Shown here piece by piece: positions 48,960 to 59,920 of a stretch of DNA of 64,000 nt (position 1 is the stretch's first letter; the number at the start of each line of letters is the position of its first letter). Under the pieces are notes generated by a model that had not been told where the DNA came from, searched no databases, and saw nothing but the letters and a program-made list of their open reading frames with translations. Source of the stretch: Endomychus coccineus. Lineage: Eukaryota; Arthropoda; Insecta; Coleoptera; Endomychidae. The position numbers and the translations under genes are program-made. The stretch covers positions 6,643,205 through 6,707,204 of the forward strand of contig OY294069.1 in the NCBI GenBank assembly GCA_958510875.1, given 5' to 3'.

Positions 48960-50075
48960 TGTTTCTATCGATAAAAAGCTGGACTGCTTTGGGAATATTC
49001 GTTGATTTTAGTAAAGCTTTCTATTGTGTTGGCAATGAAATTCTTCTTTATAAAATGTATAGATATGGTATTCGTGGTAAAGCCGACCATCTTTTCAGAT
49101 CGTATCTGAGTGAACATTCACAATACGTTAAATTAGCCAACGGTGCTATTAGCGAAAAGCAAAAGTTGTATAAAGGAGTACCTCAAAGCACAATCTTCAT
49201 TGAGTCTATAGATATTGATAATACAATTGCCAGTTATGCTGACGACAGCAACTTCGTAATAAAATCCGAAAATATAGAACATGGAAAACAAAGCTAGCAT
49301 ATTACTAGATAATATTTCATTATGGTCAACTAAAAATAAACTGAATTTAAATAAAGATAACACAAAAATAGTCCATTTTCGATCAGTTAGATCAAATGTA
49401 AACATAGAATATATCGACCAATACAAATGTTTACACACTACACAGATGTTGAGCATAACGTTGGACAGCCACCTCATCTGGGATGAACATGTTGATTCAC
49501 TTTGTAAAAGACTAAGAAAATGCTGTTACTCTTTAAGATCTTTGGTAGGTACCTGCATTCAGAACATTCTATTAATCGTCTATTATGCTAACTTTCATTC
49601 TGTAATGAGATACAATATTATAAATTGGGGTTCCTGTTCTTCCTCTAATAGAGTAGTTATAGTTTAAAAGTATGCAATAAGTAGACCGTATTTCAAAAAA
49701 TTTAACATATCAACTTTTTCAGCACCTATGCATATGAATTATGTTGTTTTATTTATAACAATCAAACATGATTTTGTAGGAATTTCATTCCTGATCAGCC
49801 TGAAAAGAACTTCTTTTATAATGGTTGTAAATACTATAATAGTTTTCCACAGTATATAAAGAGCTAAAGAATTTTCATTAATTTAAAAACCATTTGAAAA
49901 AATATTTATTGGACAAAAACTCCTATCATGCTGATGAATTCCTTTTGTGATAGCAAATTAAATTTTGTATTTCATTTTCATTCTATCGTGACACATTTGT
50001 CAACTACAATGTACAATTTTGTAATTCCATTGGTTGTTTGTAAATAAAGTTTTATTCTATTCTATTCTAATGTAC
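48960..50075 (+). mobile_element. Non-LTR retrotransposon remnant with RT and intact 3' tail
   Basis: RT blocks: GIFVDFSKAFYCVGNEILLY (motif A; the usual Asp-Cys-Val-Asn altered), LYKGVPQ joined by deletion to SIDIDNTIASYADDS (catalytic YADD retained), then, after a frame shift, LWSTKNKLNLNKDNTKIVHF, LDSHLIWDEHVDSLCKRLRK and SVMRYNIINWGSCSS. The 3' end is AATAAAGTTTTATTCTATTC with further TTCTA units (about 50044-50070), a tail form common in this class. The 5' half is missing, as in 5'-truncated insertions. Confidence 0.8.
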
Positions 50076-51420
50076 TTAATAAACTAAATACTGTTCAGTT
50101 TATTACAACAAATATTCATTTGATAACTTTCATTAATGGAATCTTTCGAGCTGAATAATTGGCTTTTATTTATAAGTTTAATTTCCATTTTGAAAAATTA
50201 TGGAGAAAACCCATCTCATTCTTAAATTCTCAAATATTTGTTATTAGAGAAAAATTGGATAAAACTTATAAGATGAAGAATGATGATAACCCTTATTTCC
50301 TTCTGCGTTACAGGTCAATATTATAGCTTTTCAAATTTACTGAGATTTTTGACTGTGATGGGGTTGTGCGACGTTCCTATGAGAATCAATTGTTCATGAG
50401 ATCCAACTTCATTTCGTCTCCTGTGACAAGTACTTATTTCAACACGTATTCACAAGTACGTTATCTGATGTAAATGAGATTTGGAGCTATTTGCCATACA
50501 AATAATTAGGATTCAATGAAACAAACGCCTTTATGATTGTACCGGTCACCGCAATTATATCGCATCTTTACCAAGGTACCAACAGGATGGTTGGAAATAA
50601 GGAGGTTACTTATTACCCCATTTGTCGGAATGAACTAACGCTCGTTTTGCACTATTACGTATCGCAATGGCCACTCGTAACTTCATAATACATGACAGAT
50701 ATGCGAGAGGAAGCGATCATCCACCGCTATCCTACAACTCACATTAACATTGTTGATGGTGATACTGGAGTTAAACGCATTACGCTGCTCTGTAACCATA
50801 TACATTTCAAAGATACACTACGAATTTATACTTCGAGAGGTAAAGATTTGAGTGCTAGTGCTTTGACGTCGAAAATCTAAGACTTATTGAAGAACAGATT
50901 GGAAAAGAACAATTGTGCGATAGCGATGGCTGACAGATAAAAGCAATACATTTTTCGTCGAACTGTCGCCATTATTAACTGGAAGTAAAGCGTACAATAT
51001 TTATTGAACAATATAGAAAAGAGAAAAACTAATAAAATATAAAGTATATCGAAAAGTGATGAATAAAATCCACATTTGTGTTTATGTTCAGTTAACAACA
51101 CACTTGAGAAAACATAAGTAAAGTATCAACTTTTCGTGATATTTCAAACTCTTCAATGAGTTCTTCAGAGCTATCTACATTTTTAATTCATGAATTCATT
51201 GATTCATGATTTTTTTTTGTCCTGCAACATTTATATATTGTATATGAATGATTTCCTGCTTGCATTAGGGTTAAATGAAAACAATAGCATAATCATATTA
51301 TACGTATTTCATTAATGCGTTGAAGCAATCATTTCTTCTAAGTCTGCGAAAAACCTTAGTTCTTATTCTTATAAATCTCCATAATACATAATTCAGTTAA
51401 TTGGTCCTTCTTGATCAATT
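50076..51420. other. 1.3 kb without recognisable genes
   Basis: AT-rich; a 62-codon plus-strand ORF at 50.69-50.88 kb and a minus one at 50.88-51.10 kb have no identifiable features. Confidence 0.45.
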
Positions 51421-51424
51421 TTTC

Positions 51425-51735
51425 TTCATAGTGTGACCCGGCCAAATACCTAGGAGTCATCTTAGATAAGAAACTTCTATGGAGATAGCAACTGGGAGGT
51501 CTGTCTCGCAAATTTACTGCGGCCTGCTGGTTGTGCAGAAGAGCTATTGAACACAACTGGAGCTTTAAACCAGAATACCACGATGTGATTTTTGAAGCCA
51601 CACTTAAACCCAGGTTGACATATGCCTTTGTGGTGTTATAGAAATGCATAGGGCTGAACACTACCAAATCAAGCTTGAACCACCCGAGAAAGCTCATTTT
51701 TGCGCGGCCTTGGAAACTACATACATACATCTTAT
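51425..51735 (+). mobile_element. R1-group non-LTR retrotransposon scrap
   Basis: A plus-strand frame reads AKYLGVILDKKLLWR, then AACWLCRRAIEHNWSFKPEY and LKPRLTYAFVVL. This is the region after the RT palm in R1/LOA-type elements (usually YLGVxLDxKLxW...CRRAxGxxWGLxP). A stop interrupts it. Confidence 0.7.
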
Positions 51736-53450
51736 TATCAAATAATTCCTCCCATTACAACATTCAAAGAGTCATACACTTCCCCTAAAATTTCAAATCA
51801 ACCTGAGCCACCCCCCCCCCACCTGCTTTACCCACTGTCTATCTTTCATATATTGAAAATATAACAGATTGAATTGCAAAAATCCTTAAAAAACATAATA
51901 TTTCTACTCGGTTTTCCACACTTTCAAAACTATCTTAGTTTTACAAACCTATCAAAGATCCCTTTTCCCCCTCTTCATTTAGAAGGTGTTTATAGCATTC
52001 CCTATTCTTGCGGTAAAGTCAAGTCTACATTGGGGAAACACTCGTGTGAAAGAACATGAGCGCTGTACAAGGTTTTGTGACAACAGTGGATCTGCACTTG
52101 CGGAACACAAGTGAAGGATTTTCCCTACAATAAATACAGCTACAGAAGCCAATAGCATCAATTTCAGTTCAAGCCTCAAGCCAGAATAAAACTACAAAAC
52201 TACAGTCTCTTGATCTATACTTTGTTAATGACACAAATGAATTCCATTAGGTCTTCCCATTCGCTGTATTAAGCACGAAGATATTCACAAAGCATATACT
52301 CTAATTAACAGCATGAAATTATCCATTGAAGTAATTTAGAGCGATTGTTGTGACAGGCTTGAGTTGGTCATGTGACACGAGCGTCATGTGATTAAGGTGT
52401 TGGCCTGAAGTAAGGATGGCTATGAGTAACTTTTATAAGTCACGTCATAAACGATTTTCGCTTCAAGATTCGATTTCTGGCTTTGCTAATACTCCTCCTC
52501 AGGTTGGAAATCATAAATTCTCACATTTATTAAAAAACTCGGCATTTTTCCGGATTAGCATACATTCCAATTAGTATTTGTTGGGAAAGGCACAACGCGC
52601 GTTAAATTCAGATTTATAATTTGTATTTATTTCGAATGTGGCTTTTGTGGAATATATAAGCTAAATTGTTAGAACATAACGTACGTATTAGCCTGCACAC
52701 ATATACACCACCAAAAACGGGGTTGATACCCGGCAACTAGATTTAATGTTACGTAGTCAGCTAGAGCGTAATATATCCGGCAGGATTATCGGATTAAACC
52801 ATTGCAGCTCATATTAAATAATCAGCGTAATCTCTAGTTCGTTTCTGATTCAACGATTACTGCCAAATAAATTCTGTCGAACAGCCATAATGAACTGCGG
52901 GCGTGAGTTGCATGTTATAAGATGTATTTTGGCAGCAACACTAACGATCGCTTTTGAATCGGCCGCAACTTCGACAAATCAAGCAATAAACTTATTATTT
53001 CCCACATCATAGCGGAAAACAAACGAAACGGTCATGTTTATCTGAAATCATGCTATTTCTGTATACTCAGAGAATCAAAAGTGGTTTTCTCTATTGATTC
53101 AAGATTACGATTTTTGTTCATCATGAAAGTAATGAGGAGTTATCGCAATATTTTGATTGCGGTTTTCGCATCGGTTCGTTTTTTCAGTAATCAATACAGG
53201 CGTGATTAAAAAAATATTGGCCAAACTAAGGAGAGTGGATTGCCCATTAAATATTCGCTTATTTGTGTATAACAGTTTTTGCTAAAAGAGAAAAAAATTT
53301 ACTTCGTACCTAAAGACGTAAGGATGTAAGGATGTATTATGTGAAGTTTGTATCGTATGTAGCAATTTTTTCCACTTTAATGAAAGCTAGTTAAAAACAA
53401 AAGTTTGATATAGACATATCGATAGTATTTTCGGGATTATAAGTAAAGAA
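51736..53450. other. 1.7 kb without recognisable genes
   Basis: Includes a C-run at about 51810-51821 and otherwise unremarkable AT-rich sequence. No genes recognised. Confidence 0.45.
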
Positions 53451-53454
53451 TTTG

Positions 53455-53655
53455 ATTTACATAGCTTTTTGAACACGCTTAATAGCCAATTTGATTCATA
53501 GAAATTCACTGTCAAAACAGAAACAGATAAGCAGCTTCTTTTCCTTGATATTATCATTATGAAATATGGTAATTACTTGGAATTCGACATATACAGGAAA
53601 CCCACTCTAACAAATAGGTATACTCCAGCGGATTCAGCTACACTATTTTATCATA
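53455..53655 (+). mobile_element. Penelope-like element reverse transcriptase fragment
   Basis: A plus-strand frame reads KFTVKTETDKQLLFLDIIIM and FDIYRKPTLTNRYTPADSAT, then a stop. LxFLDxxI followed by YRKPTxTxRY is the signature of Penelope RTs and is not found in other retrotransposons. The block is cut off on both sides and has a frameshift at the left. Confidence 0.75.
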
Positions 53656-53719
53656 ACATTGCTTCGTTTCTATAAATATAAGTGTTAAAAACAAAGTGAG
53701 AAGTGTTTTATTATATCGC

Positions 53720-53905
53720 AATTTGATTCTATTATCTGTCACAATGATTTATTCAAATTGTTTCCTTGGAGATTATAATTGTATTAGAGTCTGGACTTCA
53801 ACTTTGCTAAATCCCAAACATTTCAAAAGAATACCGGTAATTTCAAATGGCATACGATAATTGAAAAGTTACAAATAAATTAATGTAATTTTAAATATTA
53901 TTTAT
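53720..53905 (+). repeat. Unclassified interspersed repeat, copy 2 (partner 27958-28150)
   Basis: ATTGTATTAGAGTCTGGA and neighbouring blocks match 27958-28150 in the same orientation. It begins about 65 bp after the Penelope-type fragment, which may be chance or mean that it is that element's 3' part. Confidence 0.7.
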
Positions 53906-55635
53906 GCCGAATTCAACGAATTGTCCAAAATATTGAAATACTGAATAACGATTCGTGTTGCGATATCAGACTTATGTGAGTGCTTCGAAATGCGACGTCC
54001 TGTACAATTTAGGGGGCCGTAAATTAATTTTAGTTTCGATGGACACGAGAATGTGCTCATCAGGCAATAAACAATGATATTGTGTTCTGATGATTCAATC
54101 TCATTGCGATGAAATTTAGCATGTAAGCTTGCATGACTTGGCATATGGTTCCTATGCGAAGGAGGGTGTGGTCGTGTATCACAGCCGATATTGCCTAATT
54201 AGGTTGCGGCTAGCGACATAATTGAGTAATAATATAGGGTATTCAACGAAACATTTAAATAAATTCATAAATAATATTCGATGCTTATAATCGTTATTTT
54301 GTGATAGATTATTGACATAAAATTTAATTACTTTTTTTTACCAACACATTAATTTAGCAAAATTGATTGTGTCTGCGGATTCCTAGAATTTACATCAAAT
54401 AATAACAGTGAATGATAGTATATTATGAAACATACTAAGAAAGAAAATCACATATTGGAAGAACCAAAGGTAGACGAAAAAGAAAAAACAAAAGCTGAGT
54501 AAAATTTAAATAATAAAGTAATGAAAATAATAAAGTATTAAAAATAAAAGGTAAGTAAAAACTTGTCCAAAACCTAATGTGGGATATCGATAGAAAATTG
54601 CGCCTTATTGAAGAGAAGAACCACTTCATTCAATTTGGGTTTTAAATGTTGCTGTTCATTATGACAGAGAGAGTTATACAGCAAAAGGTGTAGCGGCCAT
54701 ATGGTAAATGGCATCCACTTGGAATGTTGATTCAAACTAGATATGATGCTGGAAATTTACTGGCATAAAAATTTAATGTTGTACCTTAAGCCGTTTTCGA
54801 ATTATTGAATAGAGCGGTCAGTCGAAATAATCGACGCTATTCGCTTTGTTTCGCACACTATTCGATGCGCTAACTATCTGGCGGATTGTAGAGGGAAATA
54901 GACTGGAAGGTGTGTACCGTACGAAACGAATAGTCTAGTAATATTGGTATCATAGCATGAGACCTACGTTACTGCCGTTTTGTTTCCGTGGAAATTGGAA
55001 TATCTCAGATTACCTATTCCATACAAGAAAGTACGATTGTACGAAAGTGATGACATTTTCTTGGAATTACTGTATCACCCTTAAAGACGTTCGAAACATG
55101 AATCAGAGCTCTATGGAATATAAGTCGTGAATTCAACAAGATCCTCAATTTTCATTTTATTTCTGGTTCTAAATCAGTTCAAACGAAGAATTTTGTAACG
55201 GAGCAGACAATGATTATACTTATTGTTATGTCAAGATACCTCGAGTGGAGTAATTGGTCTGAATTATAATTTTCTGCCTACTTGAGTTGGTAGTCATTCA
55301 GCAAGCCGAAGTATTTGTATGATTTTATATATGTAGCGTTATCAAAATAACGAATATTTGATATTATGTTATCAAATAAAATTCATAATGGAACAATATT
55401 AGTCACAGGTATTTCAATTGATCTGTTTCAATTTTATCAGTTCACTGTCAACATACCATTGATTTTACATATAAAATAGACCCTGGATATTCGTCAGAAG
55501 GATATTACATAGAATTCGTGTAATAGATCTATGCCTTAGAACATAGTGCATAGAGCATATAACCCGTTGAACATGCATTTCTATAAGATTTCTATAAGCG
55601 GTATGAAATATACCATCATCTGCAAAGCTGTGAAC
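53906..55635. other. 1.7 kb without recognisable genes
   Basis: No coding or transposon landmarks recognised; ORFs at 53.90-54.14 and 54.44-54.63 kb (minus) look fortuitous. Confidence 0.45.
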
Positions 55636-55639
55636 GTGT

Positions 55640-56030
55640 CAGGTACTCACTTCCAATAGATCATTCATATGGAGCAGAAACAAAGAAGGTGCCAGGACAG
55701 ATCTCTGTGGAACACTAGCGGTAATAGCCATTGTATCGGAGGATACTCCGTCAACCACCACATGGAGTGATCTATGTGATAGAAAACTCAATAGTAAGCG
55801 ACAAGGTTGAGGAGGCAAACCATAAGACAGGAAGTTTCCCGAAAAGGCCTTGATGCCAGACTCGGTCAAATGATTTGAAAATATTCAATGCTACAGCTAG
55901 AGATTGCCCATATTTTTCAATAGATTTCTGCCATAAATATGTTACGTAGGCAAGCAAGTCCTCCCCTGTTGATTTCTGCTGACGAAAGGCTAATTGCAGT
56001 ATTTATACGTTTATTGGACGAGTATCCACT
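55640..56030 (-). mobile_element. Jockey-type non-LTR retrotransposon RT fragment
   Basis: Minus-strand pieces: STGEDLLAYVTYLWQKSIEK, GQSLAVALNIFKSFDRVWHQ (motif A, AxDISKAFDRVWH with the first Asp changed to Asn), CRLLLSFLSHRSLHVVVDGV and ASVPQRSVLAPSLFLLHMND (VPQGSVL altered). This wording is typical of Jockey/X elements in insects. Frameshifts separate the parts; the YADD region and 3' end are absent. Confidence 0.8.
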
Positions 56031-56036
56031 ACCTAT

Positions 56037-56642
56037 AATAGTATATTAAAGAACGAGTTTCCTAAGACTCGTCTTAAAGCACGAATTCAAGTTTAAAAAA
56101 CGAGTGGCGAAGCCACGAGTTCTTTTAAAGAATGAGTGCTTCAAGGTCTTAGGAAACGAGTTGTTTATACTATTTTTTGTAATTTGCCCTTTTTATGCCG
56201 TTTTTAAACAAAAATGTTTAATTTAGTCCATTTAGGGATTTTTATGGTGGTTGGTAACATCTTAATTTTGAAAGTCAAAATTTGATTCAGTGGTTCTGTG
56301 ATCGCTTTTGTTTCCGTAATTTTAGTTTCGTCTCTACTGGAAAGAGCAATAACACTAGAAAACGACTATTAGTACAAATATCTAAACCATATTGTGTATT
56401 AGCTGAAATCAATTCTTCCACTGGACACGTCGATGACTTTCTCTTCTTGAGTTGTTGATGCTTGACACTGTCATTTAAACTGACATAATAATGACAAGAT
56501 AATTCCGCATCAAGCTCGCCATCCTAAAAATGTAAAAAGTTCCGTGCTTTTTTTGGATATTAAGACACGGCAAGTGATGACGTTGCGTTCGTTAATGGGT
56601 CTATTAGAAAATCAAAATGGAGGCAAATTACAAAAAATATGA
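56037..56642. repeat. Compound palindromic repeat, copy 2 (partner 24781-25245)
   Basis: Same orientation and order as the 24781 copy, but with a longer first stem-loop (extra AAAGCACGAATTC pairing with GAGTGCTT) and an extra block at about 56311-56445 absent from copy 1. The terminal GGCAAATTACAAAAAA pairs with TTTTTTGTAATTTGCC at about 56172. Confidence 0.85.
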
Positions 56643-57466
56643 TTATCAGTTGAATAATTTATGAAATGAAATCATGCTTAACGATGGGATAGGTCATTGC
56701 CTTGAAATGTAATTAATATGAAAAAGGTTATTTGAATTCCTCAACAAGAATTAATTAAGACTTTTCCGAGGCGCCAAAAACTTTTCTCTTCTCGAAAGAT
56801 TGTAGAAAAAATACTTGTATAGAATTTCACTTATATCTTACTTAATCTTCGATGTGCATCATGGAAAAATAGAAATCTCCGTCGTACCAGCGTCTCGCAA
56901 GTCTGACTTTTAAGCTTTGACATCGATGACGACACGTAATTTTTCAATAATATCATTCACTTTGACAGACTATATTTCACGAGAGGCACGTTATAAGAAC
57001 CTGTTTTATTATAAATCTTTCACCGAACGTGAAATATGACCGTCGCATTTTTCACCGAGTGTCAATTATTTTGACCGACGTTTTCTTATTGCGTTTGTTT
57101 TCGCATCTACCGTTCTGATTCCCAAGTCGTGAGGCTTTAATATGTCAGTTGTATAACATGCCCGATACTCGTTTGTGTTCATGTTCAAATTCCAACGCCA
57201 GCCGGACAAAATTCCTACAATGCCCGACATCGCTTGTAATTTCCCTGCGCATTCGCCATTCCTTGCAACTGCACGTTCACGTCGTTGTGTGGATCTATAA
57301 TTTTAGTAATACGGAGGAGATTTAGAAAGATGCCAGAAATCTCACGTGGAATGTATACTACAGATACGTTACATTTGAATTATCCATTCGAAACTTTTAT
57401 TAATTTGACAGTTGACGTTGCGCTTCTTTTGAAGTTATTTTAATTTTGATCACATTTTAGATTAAA

Positions 57467-57640
57467 ATGAACAAGGTTGTTTTGATGGCTACTGTTGCCA
57501 AATTGAGTAGAACAGTTCAAACTGTCGGTAACTTGTTACCACCAAAATCCCGTACCCCGTATTTATCTTATTTTGCATATGGTTATGATGATACTAATGT
57601 TTTTCAATTACAATTCCAATCCCTAAGGACTAAAATGTAG
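57467..57640 (+). CDS. Small ORF of 57 codons, unknown
   Basis: ATG at 57467, stop TAG at 57638-57640. The product starts MNKVVLMATVAKLSRTVQTV and has PPKSRTPYLSYFAYGYDD and FQLQFQSLR near the end. Mildly amphipathic N-terminus, no membrane segment, no cysteines. CATTTTAG just upstream could be a splice acceptor. I do not recognise it, and it may be chance. Confidence 0.2.
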   Translation: MNKVVLMATVAKLSRTVQTVGNLLPPKSRTPYLSYFAYGYDDTNVFQLQFQSLRTKM

Positions 57641-57711
57641 CGTATCGTTCTTTGTAAACAAAATCCATTCTCTTATTTTTCATGCTGGAAAAAACGTCTA
57701 TGACTTTGTTG

Positions 57712-58110
57712 TCAAAATCCGGGATAGACTTTTTTTCTATTGATAGAACCGCCAATGCATTCAGTCGATCTTCTGACTGAATCCATCCCATCTTCGTCAA
57801 TAATTTTGTCTAAACATTCTTCGAAAGAATCCTGGTGTTCAAATAACGTGTTCACAGTTCGACTTTTGAAAATCCAGCGTGTAGAAACAGCGCGTGGTAA
57901 TCTACGTTTGACTATTTCATCAAGAATTACCGTTCGTTTTGGCGACCGAGACGTCGATGGTAGTGAGCACGTGCCCTTGTGCACTGTATCAAACTTGCAC
58001 CTCAATAAGTCATTTTCCGTTCTTGTAATGTCAGTGCATCGCATTGTGAACGACTGTCCCAGTGCGACATCTACCTCCCGGCAGATGGAGGGTTTATAAA
58101 CTTCTGGCAT
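57712..58110 (-). pseudogene. hAT transposase fragment (ZMYM1-like type)
   Basis: An open minus-strand frame of 132 codons with VKRRLPRAVSTRWIFKSRTV and NTLFEHQDSFEECLDKIIDE. This corresponds to the TRWNFxSRTVNTVxExxxxLxEC block that follows the catalytic region of this hAT group; the key Asn after TRW is Ile. It is the same broad family as the copies at 37.4-39.7 and 63.4 kb but a different part of the gene. Both ends are abrupt and no terminal repeats were seen. Confidence 0.65.
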
Positions 58111-58639
58111 AGATGGTCGAATAGTGACATCATCGTCTAACTCGCTCGGCTGATGAGCTTACGAGAGAGCGAAACAGCTTTCCAGAACTGCTACGACGTG
58201 ATGTTACTGTAGTTCAGTGAGTAGGGGGTTTTACCCTGCAAAAGATCCTGTAGTTACTCTATTGACTTCATCTAACCTAACATTATGTCGAAAGAATCTT
58301 GAGCATATGTTTGAGCACAAATGTAACACCTGCATTTGGCATTACTAAATTTGAATATGAAAAAGTGCTATTTTTTCCAATATTCTATTACATATGTTCA
58401 ACGGTTTATTTGAATTATTTATTTGAATTATATATCTACAGGACAAATCCCAAATGATACAAAGAAATCTTTAGATAACTATAACACAAGTGCTATGTTA
58501 ATCGTAAAATAAACTTAATAATATTCATACTATAATAAAAACTAATTAATGATAATAAAATAAATACAAGCTTAGGAGCAAAAGGAAGTAAGTATTAAAC
58601 CTAACAAGAGGTGGAATATATATAACTAAAGCTCGGATT

Positions 58640-58840
58640 ATAGGCACATTGCCTTTTTATGGCAACTTAATTCATTGCAATTGTGTCGCCCATGGGGTAA
58701 ATCGAACTGAAGAAGAAATAAGAAATCTGTTTCCGTTGGTGAATGATTTTATAAATTTGATGAAAAAAGTTTTGAGTAGTTTGAATCCTACTAGATTGAG
58801 GCGTAAGATGTCATATAGGTTATGCAAAGATTTATTAACA
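58640..58840 (+). pseudogene. hAT-like transposase fragment (second type)
   Basis: A plus-strand frame reads FYGNLIHCNCVAHGVNRTEE, EIRNLFPLVNDFINLMKKVL and NPTRLR. It resembles the NLIHVTCLAHALHRVAEEIR block of a hAT family found in insects. The frame continues to 58867 but the end is not recognisable. Opposite strand to the fragment at 57712, so they are not one element. Confidence 0.6.
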
Positions 58841-58867
58841 TCGGTATCGTTAAATACCAGCTTCTAA

Positions 58868-59920
58868 TCAATGGAAGATCATCAATTAATTCATATGATG
58901 CTTTTCTGTAATCATTATTTGCTTGATTTGTGAATTGGGAATAGAAAATGGTCTTGTCAGTATGTGAAAACTACACAAAACATTCATGGAATGCATGCAT
59001 GTTGGCGATTGGGTTTAAGAATTTTTCAAATTCGGTAAACAAAAGTGTTTGCAATGCGGATCGTTGACGCGTATATCTGTCGTGAATGGGCGAATTTACA
59101 TATTCGGTTGGACGCTGTGTATATGAAAGTATACGATTTATAGAGTAATATACTAATATGATAATTCCAAACAATAATTCAAAAATGTTGTTGAATTGAT
59201 TTATTGAAATTGCAATTCAGTAAAACTGTCACGAAACACTATTACAATGATAAACAATTTCACGTTTATTTTGTGCGCATTCAATTTATTGTGCATAATT
59301 TTTGCCCTGACGAATGCTGCTGGCATATAAAATAGTGGCATTACTGCATATACGACTAGTGAAGGGAATTGAATCGGTGCAATCACGTATTTTGAATATC
59401 ACAAACAAATATCAAATAAACTATTCCATAGGTACCTACAGGATGGATATCACATCTATTTTACATCATACGTATATTGACGTTATGTCTGTAATAATGT
59501 ATATCGGTTATGTTACTAGAATTAATTAACAATTGCGAGCACTTCCATTTCATAAATGGTTGTTCTGTGCATGTGAAATGAGCGTATTATGTCGGCCACT
59601 TAGCAGATCGAAACAATAACTGTCTACGAAGGTGATTACACCTGGGAGGAGGTAATTACAACTCTCTTAAGCTGTATGCTCACCCTATCGCCAAAATATG
59701 TGACCCGGACGGAAAAATTAAGTCAATTTCAACTTCTTTACAATGAAAATTATATTTTTCTCAATCCGGTTCGACGGTCTATTGATATACGAGGGTAGCG
59801 CCAAAAATGTCAGGCCTACATAGATTCAGGCATCCCTGTGGCCCATTAAAAAAAAAATACTCTGAGTACAGGATAGGAAAATGTATAATGTTCGAGGAAC
59901 ATCGTGTGAGCCAGCAGTGG
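58868..59920. other. 1 kb without recognisable genes
   Basis: AT-rich with short overlapping ORFs on both strands (58.97-59.53 kb); nothing identified. Confidence 0.45.

Noticed and set aside
57740..58099. Plus-strand ORF of 119 codons
   Set aside because: Antisense to the hAT fragment with TRWxFKSRTVNT.
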